Of a DNA stretch of 64,000 nt, positions 36,563 to 51,500 are shown one piece after another. Origin of the DNA: Gordius sp. MW1. Its lineage: Eukaryota; Nematomorpha; Gordioida; Gordea; Gordiidae. Location of the stretch: contig OZ038533.1 in the NCBI GenBank assembly GCA_964036665.1, positions 6,036,413 to 6,100,412 of the forward strand, given 5' to 3'. Numbering within the stretch: position 1 is the stretch's first letter; every line of letters begins with the position of its first letter. The translations under genes and the position numbers were made by a program. The notes under the pieces are model-generated. The model saw nothing but the letters and a program-made list of their open reading frames with translations, had not been told where the DNA came from and did no database searches.

Positions 36563-39500
36563 CTGTAGGTAAAAAGGGGGTAAAGAAGGGATAACAAGCA
36601 GGCCTTGAATATAAATTTAAAAATTATTGATTGATTTAAACCAGGATGAAGTAAATTAGATAAAACAAAAAAATACATATAGACGTGGGATAAAAACCAT
36701 TAATCGTGAAGCAACGAAGATCTGAAATCGACAAAAAATTTGATAAAAAAGTGCATAAACCTCAATCATCACACTTACCCAATGATAAACAGGCGTAAAA
36801 AAACAGCAATAAACTTATGATAGCCTTAGAGAAATTTAAATGAACAATTTATTTGTATTTATTTATATAATGAGAGTACCCTCTTATCGATGTCGGCATG
36901 CTGTAACTGTACGAAACGGGCACTGATGGCCGCTATGTAACTTTGTTTTGTAGAAAACGCCACTCGACCCGCACCTTTGGGATATTTTAACTCTGGGTCC
37001 GTGTCTATGCCAGCGTAACACACGTTCCCGTACAAGCGATCCATTATTAGTGCCAATTCAACTAGAAACGTCACAAAAACAAATAAATAATTTAATATAA
37101 AACGCCCACGTGCAAAATTTTGTGAAAACTAGGGAAATCAATATAAAAAAAATTATCATGGGGACGTAGCGGTAAAAGCTTTGTCGAAACAAGAGCCTGT
37201 GGTTCAAATCCCGCTCATGGCACTTTTTTTTCAATACCTAATATCACATCATCAAGACGGCTTTCCCAATCTCAAAAGAGGCTGATCACCAATAGTGACA
37301 AACAGTTAGGGGGAAATTATATTGTCATCAATTACGATGGCTATTTCATGAGTGAGTTAGCACGCCCCATCAGTTTACAACTCTTTTCTTAAGGCGAGTG
37401 TGTCAAAGCTTCTATCTCTATATATATATCTTCTAATTAATTGGTGAGGCGCGTGGTTCATTTATTAAACATTTTTAAAAATCGCAGTACAAAGGATTGC
37501 AGCTTCGATAGCTTTAAATTAGATATAATCAGAAAAAAGAACGGATGAAATTAAAATGAATAATATGTAAAAAAATATAGGGTTAACTGCTTTAGTGATT
37601 ACCGGCTCTCAGAGGGCGAGGGACACCACCGACAAAAATAGTTTTACGAGGATCCAACGGTTGTGATGCATCTAACACAAAATCCGCGTCTCCCAAATTC
37701 CAGGCACGGATTTGAACCTGAACGATATTCGATTAATAATATAGTTGACAATATATAATAATTTGAAACGGGCATATACGTATAAGATTAAAAAACAGCA
37801 GTTACACTTGAATTAAAACGATCTATTATTAATTTTAGATATTACACTTACCGTGATGTGGCCATCAATTAAAATAATACAAGGTCGTATATCGCGTTAA
37901 TATAATTATGTATCTTAGGCAAGTTGAAAATATTCAAACAATAACATTTATATTAAAGCCATTATCAAAAAACTAAGATATTAAAAATAAAAGATCACCT
38001 GACGTGTATTATATATAAATTTAAATTATAGTGTTTGGCAACCATGTTAAGGCACACATTGGCCATTAAATTCAAAGACAAATCACTATCGAGATGGAAA
38101 TAGTTTTAAAGGTGCCCTATCAACTCGCCGAAAAACCATCTTGCCGAATTCACCCGGGACATTAACGAACATCTCTCCATTATCATAAAGAAGGCCCTAA
38201 ATTGAGTACTTTTTATAATAATTATCAATTTTATTATAAAAAATACCTAAATTATAACTTTAATCCTAAATTGAATGATATAAATATGCTCATTTGTTTC
38301 AAACATTGGGACATTCAATTCGGCAATATGGTTTTCGGCAAGTTGACGGGCCACCAGTTTTAAATATCAAATAATAGAAATTCCTGCTGCCTCCAGGCGC
38401 AAAACCAGTAATTATCCAAAAAGGGGGATTAAGGCATAAAGAGAAGAGGAGCAAAGAGGATAGTATAAATAGAATATTTTTCTTTTGAAAAGAGGGAAAA
38501 ATCGATTATAAATCTGTGTGCGTGCGGGCGGACGGGGGAGCACAAAGGAAGGAGGAGGCTTACGGGTTTGTCCTTGATGGTTGGACTGGAAACGTAAAGG
38601 TAATGTTTCCCATGTTCCGTGTAGCACGCCTCCATCAGGCTTTGCACGGAAGCCTCTTCTTGGAACAATAAAAAGGCGTAACCTAAATGCCACAAAAAAA
38701 TTTATACGTTATAAAAGTAATAATTTAAGGTTATGGTGGATGGGTTTATGTGTGTAGCCGAGGGGGGCAGGGAGGGGCAGTTGCCCCCCTCTAAATCCAA
38801 AAATTTGGTGAAATTTATTAAAATTATGGCTAAAACTCCAAAAAATGATCATTTGCCCCTCCCTACATCAATATTGACCCCTTCTAATCCAAATACTGGC
38901 TACGTCCATGGATGGGTTTCGATATCAGTTTTGAATATTCCAACACAAATCAGACATGATGCACCCGATTTTAAATATAATTTAGCATAAATCGGAGCCA
39001 AGATAAAAAAATATCACAAAATGTAAAAACTTTGGATATAACTTGAAAAAATAAAGTATTTTGAACTAGAACCGGACTGACTCGCGCATAACTTTATAAA
39101 TAATAAGGTGTGTTTAGTAATTATCTTAAAAGTTAAGACTAAAATATGCATTTACACTAAAAAGCTCGCAATTTTCTCAAAAATTTAATAACCTTTTAAA
39201 TTCTAGAAATAATCTTTTTATGTGCAATATGATTTTATTTAAACTAAGGCAATTTGATAACGTGTAGACTGGGAGTAAAAATTTTACCTTTGGGTGGGAA
39301 GTAAGATTTGCTTTCGGCTTTATGAGGCCAATCCACAACCAGATATCCAAATCCTCGAAAACTATTCGTTATTTCCTCTATATGGCGTAAATAAAAGTTA
39401 TAAATAAAAGGATAAATAAATAAGTTTTGTATTCTGCACAATTTTAAGAGTTATTTTTCAATGTTTGCAGATTTGGTCAAATTTTGAAGCGGGTTAATTT

Positions 39501-42500
39501 ATATTTTTTTAATCAACGTAAGGCACATCTAAAATTAGATGCCTGAAAACTTGGTTAAACGAGGGGAAATGTATGGAGCTGGAAGTTGAATCAATACTTA
39601 TCTCGGGAGGTTTTGCAAATACAGTGAAAACCCCTGTAAACGTACATTTTTAAAAAGACATATTTTAACGCTTAGAACGTATCTTTTCCATTAGGATTAC
39701 ATATGTAAATATATCTCCCCTAAGAACAAAACATTTTGGAACGAGAAGTGACAATATCAACTATTTTGCTATAATTTGTGAATTTCTTTGATGGCCTACC
39801 AAAATATTAATAAACAAAAAATTTAGGAATACCACCATACAAACCTCAAATATTTTAATATTAAACAACGTCATTCTTGTTGCGTACAACAGATGCCAAA
39901 AATTATGCAATTTTCGGGAAACAAGGGTCTTAGGTCAAATAAAATATGCTCACAATTAAGCTACCAAGTTCAAAATATTGGTGTTTTACGAAACAAAATG
40001 AATTATGACGGATCGTTTGGGAATTATTTGCATAAGGTCGAGGAGTTATAATATCGTTTGGATAAAATTTTAAAAATATTAATCAAATGAAGGTAAAACA
40101 TATAAAGAAAAATCAAAATAGATTTGCAAGGAAGGAAATATTAAATTCTAAAAGCGAAGTACATTTTTAAAAAATTATCTCGATGATTTTATAGCGGGTG
40201 TTGTTGCATCAAACAAAATGAGGACCGGATTCATTCGTTCGAATTCAAACATTTACATGGCTCTATTAAACCGGATGAAACATGATTCTTTCTATTTCAC
40301 CTTTTATTGCCTTTTGCCTGGGGAGTCGGATGTTAATTAACAAATTCCAAAATTTCCAACCTTACGACTAACGTGGAAACAAAAAAAATCTTTTTGTGCA
40401 TATTTATATTGTTGTAACTAGAGAGAATTTAGACCCATTTAAATGTCATGTGCATAAATCTCATTTTCCCCTACCCCACCCCCTTGCGTCGACCAATTTT
40501 AAATTATTGGCGCTGAAATTTATCACCCAGTAGGGAGAAAAGTGCGCCCATAAATTGCATAGCAATATTCACGCACAAGCAATAAAACTATTTGGGAGAT
40601 ATATCCATAAATTGCTCGTTGGATGATAATAATTAACTTTTAAGTATTCTCGAAATGAGGATTCAAAAATACAAAGGTCTTTTTTGGTCATGGACTAATA
40701 ATCGAACAGCTGTTTACAACAAGGTTATTGCCGATAAATTTTTTGAACATGCGCTATTGTGCAGTGCTGAATTGAAAAATGTATGAAAGAAAAACTAATG
40801 CGAATATTAAAGCTGATTGACTTTTCATACATAAGCTTGACGCGTAATTATGAAACAAAGTGAATAGCAAAATGGCGGTCTACACCCTTACTTAATATTT
40901 ATCAGCTGTTCACCAGTCTATTGTATTCTTAGCTCTGGTTTTAATTTAAGAAATATTAGGATTGAATGAATTATACAATATAATAAAAAACTGCTAACCT
41001 TCGTCTATGTCGGGTGGCAGACCGCCCACAAAAACTTTTCGAGAATATTTTTCACCAAACTCGGCCTCGGTCCCTTCGAATTGGGGATAATGGGCGGGGC
41101 CACCGATCGTCCCAACACCTCCAAAGAGCTTGTGGGTGGGGGCAGCGGCGTTGAGGGGTGAGAGCATGAAGGGCGGGGAAAAGGAGGTGTCCAGATCCAG
41201 GCCACTATCGCTACCCATGGGGGCGGCGGCTAATCCCCCTTTGATGTGGTGGTGGTGGGCCTGATCATCAAAGAGACCGCCCCCGAGCCCGATTGAGCTC
41301 TTTGATGTCGCCGCCACGGCCGAAAGGAGCGAATCAATGGGGGACGATATCAGATTGCCTAAATATGGTTGGTAAATTTATTAGACATCAATTGTGGGGT
41401 CCCCGAGCGAGACCCCAAGCGCTTTGAAAATTAAGGAAGAAATTTGGAATGGTCGTTCTATTATTATTTTAACATAATAAATATATGAACAAAATTTTTA
41501 TGCTGCCAATAAAATATATAAAGGTTAACAACTTTCTATGCTTACATGAACAGAAAATATTTTGCAACAACTCATCATATTAATGTAATTTAAATTTAAA
41601 ATAATTGAATCAAATAATACAATTCATAGAGTATTTGAAGTCAGAATGAATGAATATTAGGCCTACAAAGTTCAAATACGAGCCAAGTAATATATATTAT
41701 ATCCGAGCACTATTTTGAACCTGAACCATGAAGTGTCACATATACAAGCCATCAGCGCTGCAAGAGGTTTAAAACAGCGAATTTATCAAAGATTTTTGTT
41801 TAAAAGGTAAAAGGACCTGAATTTTAAAATATAAAAACCACACTTTATTAAAAAATTTTATCTATCTAAATATAATTTTAATTTGGTGGGGTGGTTTACA
41901 GTTCACTCCGGTCTCACTTTCTGGAAGATATTCCAACTGGATTTAAGGACGTTTTATAAAGAGCTGTAAAAAATCCATCTTATATCAAGTCTAACTAAGC
42001 TAGTTGTTCTATATAAACATCCGTATGGTCCCCATTGATGGTATTATAATTTCAGCCACCACACCAAAGGACAATTATCTCTAATCGTTTTTGAAATCAC
42101 GAAAGATGCCTTTGGCAAACATTTAAACAACTCACGCTTAAAAGTAGCGAGGATGAAAAGTGACTTATACTTTGATTTTTAATCAACAAGTATCGCGAAG
42201 CAGTTTGCAATAAAATGCATTTAATAAGCGTTGAGATGAAATAAAACCACTTTTGATTATAAAAGCTCCTGAATTTGTCAAGATACCACCGCATTTAGTA
42301 CTTCTCCTTAATAAAATATTCAGCAACGGGAAGTTTTAGGTGTGTAATCATGTGATAACTGTTTGGCACCTTGAAAGGCAATTTCGACGATTTTAGGCCG
42401 CACACAAATTACCTAAGTGACATAAACCTGATTTATTTGCAGTAAAATAAAATAAAGGGGGTCAACACATTTATCGAAAAGCCGCCATGTTAGAAAAGAA

Positions 42501-45500
42501 TTCAAAAACTAATTTTTTCAGATATACGTTACTCGAAATATAATCAAACGTCAAGAGATTAATGTACAATAATTGTCGGTAGAAACTGGAAGACAGTAAA
42601 AATAACTTGGATAAAAATCGGGTATGGGGAAAACATTGAAGTCGAAAAAATTTTTTAAATTCACTAATTTTGAGGACTTTGTTTAGGTCACTATTGCGAT
42701 AAGACAAAGTTTTGCGTTACTCATTTAAAACACATTTGTAAGCCTTTTTTTCCTACTTCCCCTGGTTATAAGCCAGGCCGAGCAGATGGACATTTTTGGG
42801 CATTAAATTTTAGTATCACCGTCTCGTTATGCTACACATGGGCGTACCCAAGGGAGGGGGCAGGGGGGGGGGGAATTTTCAATGCAAAAACATTGAAAAA
42901 TTAAAAAAAATTATCTTTTGCCCCCCTCTAAATGAACTTTTAAACGTTTTGCCCCCCCCCCCTAATTCAAAACCTAGGTACGCCCATGATGCTACATTAA
43001 TATAGCTAGGGTATACATACATATTAATTGCTATGCAATTTTTAGAATCAATTGATACTTATTTAAAAAGTCGTTTTTGAAAATGTATATAGTGGCCCTT
43101 TTATTTTGGGGAGTCTTAGGGCTTGTCTTAATATGGGATTCAGATTCATATGGCGCGAATTCACCTTTCTCAAGTTTCCGATTCAATTTCATGTGTCAAA
43201 CTCGGTTGTATTTATTAATATTTTGTTTTTTGATAGTTAAACACGTTTTTTTGTTCATTTCAACTCTTGAGATTAATCGCTGTTATGTTATGCGTCTGAA
43301 ATGTGAATCTGCTGTGAATTCGAAGTTAAGACACGGCTATGTTATAACCCGTACAACGATTTTTGCTGCGCAGCAAAGTCCGATATTAAGACAAGCCCTT
43401 GCAAAGAAACAACGGTTACTGGTTCTGGGGTTCGATTTTGGCGTTCAAAATGTAACGTATACGAACTAGACAGACCTTACGAGATGAAAAAATACTAAAA
43501 TTAAGTTTATCACCCCGCCAAGTTTCATTGACAATAAAAATTCTACAAAAATGTTTTTTTTATTTAAACTGCTGGAAGCAAATAACATACCCAGCAACTG
43601 ACTACTACCCATTCATGCCAACAACATAAAGAAAGATATAATATATTAAACGAATGCATAAAACGAGATTCGTGTATTGATGTCTAATGAGTAAAAAAAA
43701 TTGGAACTAAAAATTTACGAGCAAAGTCGAATAAAAACATGGGTGTGTTTATTCCAAAAAATAAACGACGCGCCCGCCAACGACTTTGAGCAGCTATGAC
43801 CTTGGTGTCTTCCATCTCAAATAAATTATTGCGCCAAAATAGAAGCTAAGCAAACGTGGGGCAAAGGAAAGAAAAGTTACATTCAACAAACTAGAAATAA
43901 ACTGGACTGATACCAAAAATATATTAGATAAATTTATCGTCAAAGTGCGCAAATCAAGAGTAAGAGTAGTATGTAAGGGTAATAATTTTGTAAGCTGGCA
44001 CAAAGTTTGAGCTAAATACAATTAGAGGATAAGTTTTATCAAGTTAATACTTTTGTACTAATTTATTGCAGAATAAATATCGGGCGAAGGGAGTTGTTTG
44101 ATAAGCCAAGTTGGGTATGATCAACATGAGCCAATCCTTACTCGAGCCTTGTATTTTTTTGTCGATCTGTTGATAACGAGGCTCAAAAGTAGCTAAGACG
44201 GCTTTAAATTGGTATTTCAAATTTTAAAAATATAATTAAATAAATGACCATTTATTTTTAAAGAAAGTTGATCATGTTTGCCAGGAGTCAAAAGAACCAG
44301 GAAAAAATCATAGTTGCTCTTGGATTGATTCATTTTAGGTAAAAAGTTTTGAGAATCAATTCAGAAGAGCATGCAAAAGAAATGAATGCTCTGTTGGGAT
44401 ATAAAGGATAGTGAACGTGTCTAAAATGTTTATAGATTAAAAATCCCTAAATTTTACAATAATATAAAATAAAAAGATACGAAATGTGTCGGATAATAAG
44501 AAAACACCGAGAGGATCTTCCAAAAGTGGCCAAGAATCCGCGAACGATTTAAAATTGTATTTGTCCTTAAGAGTACCAAGCTTATGTTTAAATAAGGGTG
44601 CGGAAACGGCGGAGAATGCCTAATTCTAATAAGGCTTGGTTTGAAACGAGTTATTAAGAAGTTGTTTCAATTTGAGAATTCAATTTGAAAAAAAAGGTGT
44701 GTGCAAATTTCCAAGGCGAATCAAGTTAGGCGCTCGATCCTCGATGATCACAAAGCTAAGCAGCCCAGTTGTACACGTACCTATCTTCTCAATACTCGAC
44801 GTGGGTTAAATAAACCGTATAAAATTAGGAAAATAATCGGATAAGGTGATAAGCGGTCAAGTTTAAATATAACAACACCTCATCAGTCCCAATCTTCAGT
44901 GTGCAAACAAAGCCTAATTAACGCCACGAGGAAGGCAGGCATAGACGTGGCCCCTAACAGCCACGCGTCTCGAGTCCACAAGCCACCACCCACCCATCTC
45001 CATCATTAACGACATGAACAAAAATCCGCAAGCATTGATATTCCGCCAAATTAACACTTCGTAAGTCGGGTGGGGTAACAATGACCCCGAGCCGTTTCAA
45101 AATGCTGAAAATAAATTAGTTTGCTCTAATTACAGGCATAAAATTTAAACCACTCGATCAAATAGGCAAATTAATATATTAATGAACGTATAAGAGTTGA
45201 AATACTATTCTCACAAGTTTTTACAAGTTTATATTATAAAACATCTAAGGTATAGCTATTTAAAGTTTGGGGTAATTATACCCCAAATACCATCCGTGTT
45301 AGCATTTTTGACCCAATCTGAAGATTATCATAGCATAGCCCGGTTTGGAATTAAGGAGGTTCAAAGAGGGGCAAAATGATAATTTTTTGAAATTTTAGCC
45401 ATTAATTTGGGAAATGTAATTCTGAATTTAGAAGGGGAAGCCAGCTCTCCCCGCCACCCACTGGCTTCGCCCATAAAGATTGGATTGGTCAGGTGGATAT

Positions 45501-48500
45501 ACCTTACCTGTTCGAGCGGCGTTTTAAATGTAAAACCAATCGTCCCTTAAAATTTGAGCCGTCCGAAAAGCCTAACACCCTTCAAATCTTTTACTTCATT
45601 TAAACGATTTTTATACGGTAGCATCGTTTATTTTTGTTTAAAATAAAACAACAAGGTGAACCATGGATACAAATTAACATAATTCCTGCGTAGCAGCAAT
45701 TTAATTACTAAATGGTGGCAGCGATGGCTGATTGCAAGATTAATTATCCAATTCCATTACCGTTTTCCCCGCCCGCCTCCTGCTATATTTAGAAATATGC
45801 TCGGGGGCATGACGGAACGCGCGATTCATTATTATAAGGATTGGGCTATAAATAAATATTAATTGCTTAAACGTAAACGTAGGTATATAGCAAAATATCT
45901 ATAAATAAATGTAACGAATAGAGGAAAATTAGGGGGAGGTTATAAGCGTGGTTAAAGTTTATTTTTAAGCACACAAGCCGATTCAACTTTATTTATAGCA
46001 CAGATTGGTTCCATGGTGCGGTGTTAAGTTAGGTGGCATTTATAGGAGGAGGGGGAGGGGGGAATGGGTTAGGGGGACAGTAGTTTTATTTATTTAGATG
46101 TGCCCCACCCACACACACCACACCACCCGCTTTCTCTTTGCCGTCGTGCTGCTGTTTGTTTCTTTAGGTTCGGGGAAAGTAGTTATAAATAACGCCAAAT
46201 AAACGATATACTACAACTAGAGAGAGAGCTCTGCTCTGCTGCCACAAATATATCCAAGGTGAAATCGGGGAGGTAGAAAGGTTAATATTTGTTCATACAC
46301 AGGGGGCGGCCTTTACGAAAAAACAAAAATATGAGCATTGTGCGATGTTTAATTTAAAAATCAAAGTTAAGGCGTGTTCAAACAACGATTTGATCGTAGC
46401 AAGATTATAAGGGCAATCTTTAAAAAAAGTATTTCTAAATGTTCACTTGTATTATAGTTAGTTTCGAGGCCGACCGATCGAGTTATAAATGCCCTTTTCA
46501 GTCGGCTTAATGGAGCATTATTTTTGTGGAAAAATGTAAATTTTCTGCCCCATTAACATTTTTCCAATCTTTACCTTGAAAAAACGAAATAAATTCTTAA
46601 TCGCTTTACAAAACGGCTAAGTTCGATTGCTCATATATAATAAAAAAATGGCATGGGTTTAATTAAGGCTGATATAATATTAGAATCGGGTCTAAATCGC
46701 CTCCATTCATTATGCAAAAACCTATACGAGATAAATCTTTAAATAGTGCGCGTATTTACGTTAGCAAATTATAGCCGATTTTTTCATTCCAAATTTAAAA
46801 ATTTCCAACAGACAAAATATTGACTCTTAGCGCTACTTCAGCGGCGACGTGCCAAAAGGTAAGAGCGTTATGGGGGAGCGTCAAGGTCGGGCGTCTTAAG
46901 GCGCGGGGGCAAAAATCGATAAACAAGCCACAAATTGGGAAAGTAAAGAGTGGGGCGCCAAAACCCCCTCTACCCTCACTTGAAGCATTTCAAGGCCGTC
47001 CCCTCGACAAATCGGTTGTGGAGCAGAGAAGAGGTAAGGAAGGTTATGATATTTTAATTGTTATGATATTTGGAAGGATAATTCCTACTAAAAGTTAAGC
47101 AGCCAATAGATTGTTTGTCGTCTTGGAGAAAAAACACAAAACACAGATATACGTATACCCTACCCTTGCCCCTGACTAAAAAATGCAGACACTTTTTTTT
47201 GACCCGAACCCGACCCCAAAGCATTTTAAAATTTTCACTGGGTCACGTGCAAGTCTCTGTCTACCCGAGACGTTGAAGGAAATAAAGGGGTCGAGACCTC
47301 GATGCCTGCTAACCTATATATACATGCATATATTCCATCTAGTCGCGACTACAAATGGCACTAATTTGGGACGATTAATTAAAACTCACCAACCTGACCC
47401 ATTCTAACTTAGCGATAAAATGAGGTTATATGAAGTGGTGTTACAATATCAACTTTGCATTCTAGATCTGTCCCGAAAACTTGTTTGTAAATTAATAATA
47501 TTATAAAATAACCCAACCTAAGGTCATACCCTTCTCGAGTATATTAATAGTATGAATGAATCTAAATTTACCGGGTTAAATATAGCTGAAAAAATCCTGC
47601 CTCATCATAATTAAAGCTATAATAAAACCCGATAGTTGCGATTAGGTTTGAACTTCAAACCTAAGTTTGAAGTCGAGTTATAAAAGATAGATTGAATCTG
47701 GGAACTTGACGTCTTGTAATCAAAAGAGGCAATTAATCAAAAATTTAGCTTATTCCCCCAACCCGATGCGAAAGTGGGGTTAAGTATAATAAAACCAACA
47801 GTGTCGCCCTGCACGGGCCGTCTAAAGGCCGACCGGGCTCGGGCCAAGTAATAAAATTAATCGAGCCTCGGGCCTGATGTGTCAACCCGACCTGAGGCCC
47901 GAACCCGGCTTAAAGTTTTTTTAAAACTTTTTATTAAATCATTTGTTGAGTAGTAGAGGAGACAAAATATTGTTATGCCAAATGAAAGGTGCGGGTGGGT
48001 CTGGGTATTATGAATAAAACTTGTTATAAATTTACATTTCAAAAAATTCCGGCCGTGCTCGGGTTAGGTCTGAGTAAAAAAATTTCGGGCTAGGGCATAA
48101 TAAAAAAAACAGTGTCGGGTTCGAGCCGAAGAAATTCCATTTTGCAGGGCTCTAGTAATAATAATAATTAACAAAACATTGAAATTTACTAATCCTCAAA
48201 GTGATACGTAATGTTAATCTGAAAAAATTCTGAAACCGCATTCCACCAAGGCATAACATCTGCCTATTATGCTCAGCCGTGAGGCCAGCCAACACAGAGC
48301 TTTATGCGCAAATTCTTCCCCCGGTCCAGTCTTTGCGCGTTAATGTTAATAGCTAACAACGCGCCGGTGACCTTATCGATATAGAGGGGGGATGGATGCG
48401 ATGGAGGGAGGTGTATGTATATAGCGCGTGTAAAGGCATTTAACGCGGCGCTGCTCGCTTTACCTTGAAAAAAAAACAAATAAGCAAACTCGAAGAAAGT

Positions 48501-51500
48501 AAGCAAGCTAGGCTAAGCTGTTAAAAATGAGATAGTAAGTAGTAACTGCAGAAGTAAGTCTGGCCAAGCTACATCGGAATCACTATTTGGTGAAGGGAAA
48601 CTAATGATGCCTGTGCAAGAGCTTTTCGTAACCTCCAAAGGGGGGGGGGGATGCGCGAAAATTTGAGAATCTCGATGTTATATCGCAACGATTTATTTTA
48701 TGGCCAATGAAAAAGAAATAAATAATAAAAGGGGAAAGCTATAACGATTATTTATTCGCGATAAAGCCCTTCCTCAGTTAAAATAATCAGTCCAACGCCA
48801 TAGTTAGAATTGGTAATCTAAATAACCTACTAATTTATGATTTTTTGAAATTTTAACTGGGAAGCTGCCTCTGTTTGACAACATGACATAACTTAATATT
48901 GACACGTTTAATAAAATATAAAAACTTTTAACGTACATAGACAAAATGTAAATTCCAACGTTATGAATTACTCATGTAAAAAAGGAGGTTACAATACCTA
49001 ATTTAAACATTACAACCCTATACTTGAACTAAAACAACTAAGAAAACACCATGGTTCCTCCAATCTTAAAGCTTTTTTTATAGTATAAGGGAAAGGTTTT
49101 ATAAGCAAGTTACCATATTACCTCTCTTAGTTACAAGCCTTTTAACAATTAAATGGGCCACAAAAAATAATTTGAAAAGCTGCAAAAATGGCTAGAAGTA
49201 TCAGCAATTTCCTTAAAAACTCAGCCATATTAGGTGGAAGCAAACATACCTATTGGTTTAGGGTTGTTGGCCAGGCCAAAGGGATGGGCTTGGGGATTTC
49301 CAACACTGCCAATCAAGCTAAGTATCTGTTCCTCCAAGCTACTCATGCTAAAGGGGTTACCATCTTGGGCCTCCCCCAGAGCATTAGAAAAGGCTAGATT
49401 CGGCTTCATTCCCTTATCGTGAAGAGGTGATGATGAGTCGTTGCTATTGGTTTTTACGGAAGACATTAGCTCTTCGTAATGATTTGCATTGATATCGAAG
49501 TAATTGCTATTGTTGGCTACCAATTGATGATGCTTAGGCATTGCCTGTGTGTTTGATTGGTGGTGGAGGTGGTGCTGAGGTAGTTGTTGATGGGTGGGTG
49601 TGGTGGATGTGGGGGCAGAGCTGCAAGATGGAAATCTTTGTCTTTCGAAACGTTCCTTCGTAGCAGCTAGTAAGAGGGGACTTATGGGCTGCCCATCCTA
49701 ACGTAAATACCAACTATGCATTTAGATGAATGACAAAGTTATTTTTCAAAAGGTTGGTTTTTGAAAATTAGTTTCTTTACAATGAGTTAAAATCATTAAG
49801 TGCTATGCAATTTACAATAATTAACTAATTATTCTCATTGACTTATACGAATGCTCAAGGATTATGCAACAATAACAATTTCTATATTTTGAAAGATTAA
49901 TATGTCCAAAAAATTATTATACCCTTATCATTTTGATAATTGTATTCGGCTATTAAATTAATACCCAGAAAGTCTCGTAAACACATTCAGTTAACCTAGG
50001 GAGCATTTTAGCTATAATTTTGTATGATGGCACATGCAAGATTCAAAATGTTATGGTGGATAACCTTTTCAAAGGGTGACACATTGCTGGACGGGTCGAA
50101 GAGGTTGTGTTGTTGGAAATCAAAGTGCAGGGGTTCAGTTCCCGTTTCGTTGAACAGGTATTGATTGTGATGCGACAACCCTTGTTGTTGTTGTTGTTCC
50201 CTCAGCGCTTCTTCATACTTTTGTTTGAGGTTGAACAAGGAAACTTTAGAAGAGGGCAAACTAGAATTGGAAATTCCTTGTGGATTTTTGCCCGCATTAA
50301 GGGCTAATAACAGGGTAGCCCTATCAAGATCATACCCACCACCTTTAGAGGCCAAGCTATTTATGACGTCCGCATTCAAGGTGGCAGCGGGTGGTGTTTT
50401 GGGCATGTTTGTTATGCTCTGATGCGAGTAAGAACCAAATATATTGTGTGAGCCCCTTTTACCAGGATGGGCTCCTGTGATGGGTCTCATGGAATTTAAG
50501 CCTTGGTGTTGAAAATGGGTGGGATGCTTGTTGGGGAAGGGAAAGTGGTTTACAGACGATTTGGGATATAGGTTGGATGAAGCGCGGTGTTGAGAGTGTG
50601 ATGCCTGATTGATGTTTACTGCGTGTTGGGCATTTTGACTGTGATGATGAGGTTGTTTGGGGAAATTTATGTGAAATGGGGTGGAATTTGCATTGTAATT
50701 GACGTGACCAGAAGGAGTAGATTGGGGAGGGTAGTTGTAAAGATTATTTAAAACGATGTTAGACGATGCATTGGCCGGGTGACTAGAATATGTGTTGTAT
50801 TGGTTGTCATGAGTAGTTATAAAGTTACTCTTTATTGCTAAATCCCCATTTAAAGTACTCCATTGTTTGACAAAGTTATCATTAATTGAATTTTGAGCAT
50901 ATTGACTATTTAAAGGCCAGCTGCTTTCAGCATTCCCAGGGCCTTTCTGTCTAGCGTTGTGCTGCATTATTAGTTCCATTAAACTTTTTTCATTAATATC
51001 TTGTGAACTGTTGTAATCAAATGACTTAGCTGATCTGGTAACACTGGGAGGAGTCTCGTACAATAAATTTGCAGTTGGCAGAGAATTATGCTTTTTTGGA
51101 AGTAAAATTGTAGAATTTTTAGAAGTTTGGTTTAACAAACGCTGAATCATCATATAAGATTCAACATTTTTAGTATCATTTTGAAATAAATTGAAAGAAT
51201 TCTGCATACTTGATTCTACAGGAATATGATTAGAACTTTGAATTGGGTTACTAGATGTTTGTTGCAAATTATCCCTCCATATATCATTCATAACAAATGA
51301 TGTCGGAACATTGTTGTCTAATGTTGGATAACTTTCCTTATTGCCACTGATTTTACTTTCATTGCTAATGTTAGGGACAACATCTTCCCCAAATGTGATG
51401 CTATTTTTGGCATTATCTAAATCTTCAACTTCTTGATAATTATTTGAATCTTTTGTGAGTTCAGTATTGAAAAGCCTGTGACGGCGATTTGGCGACATGC

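Larger units (their letters stand above)
41359..49249 (-). other. CPEB intron 2 (7.9 kb)
   Basis: It carries MITEs at 42,837, 43,118 and 45,329 and a hAT-like element at 47,799. A GA/CT-rich stretch with CACACCACACCACC lies near 46,105-46,130, and purine or G runs near 46,050 and 48,640. Several frames of 60-130 codons are open but show no conserved domain. An alternative promoter or exon could be hidden here; I cannot support one. Confidence 0.6.

Noticed and set aside
37150-37228. Functional tRNA gene
   Set aside because: A and B boxes are present, but the acceptor and T stems do not pair.
38412-38693. Alternative frame overlapping CPEB exon 5
   Set aside because: It shifts away from the conserved RRM1 sequence.
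43077-43469. 130-codon plus-strand frame in CPEB intron 2
   Set aside because: Most of it is the AGGGC-ended MITE copy 3; no domain is visible.
46820-47098. 92-codon frame in CPEB intron 2 as an exon
   Set aside because: No recognisable motif and no reason to splice it to CPEB, since exons 2 and 3 already join in phase.
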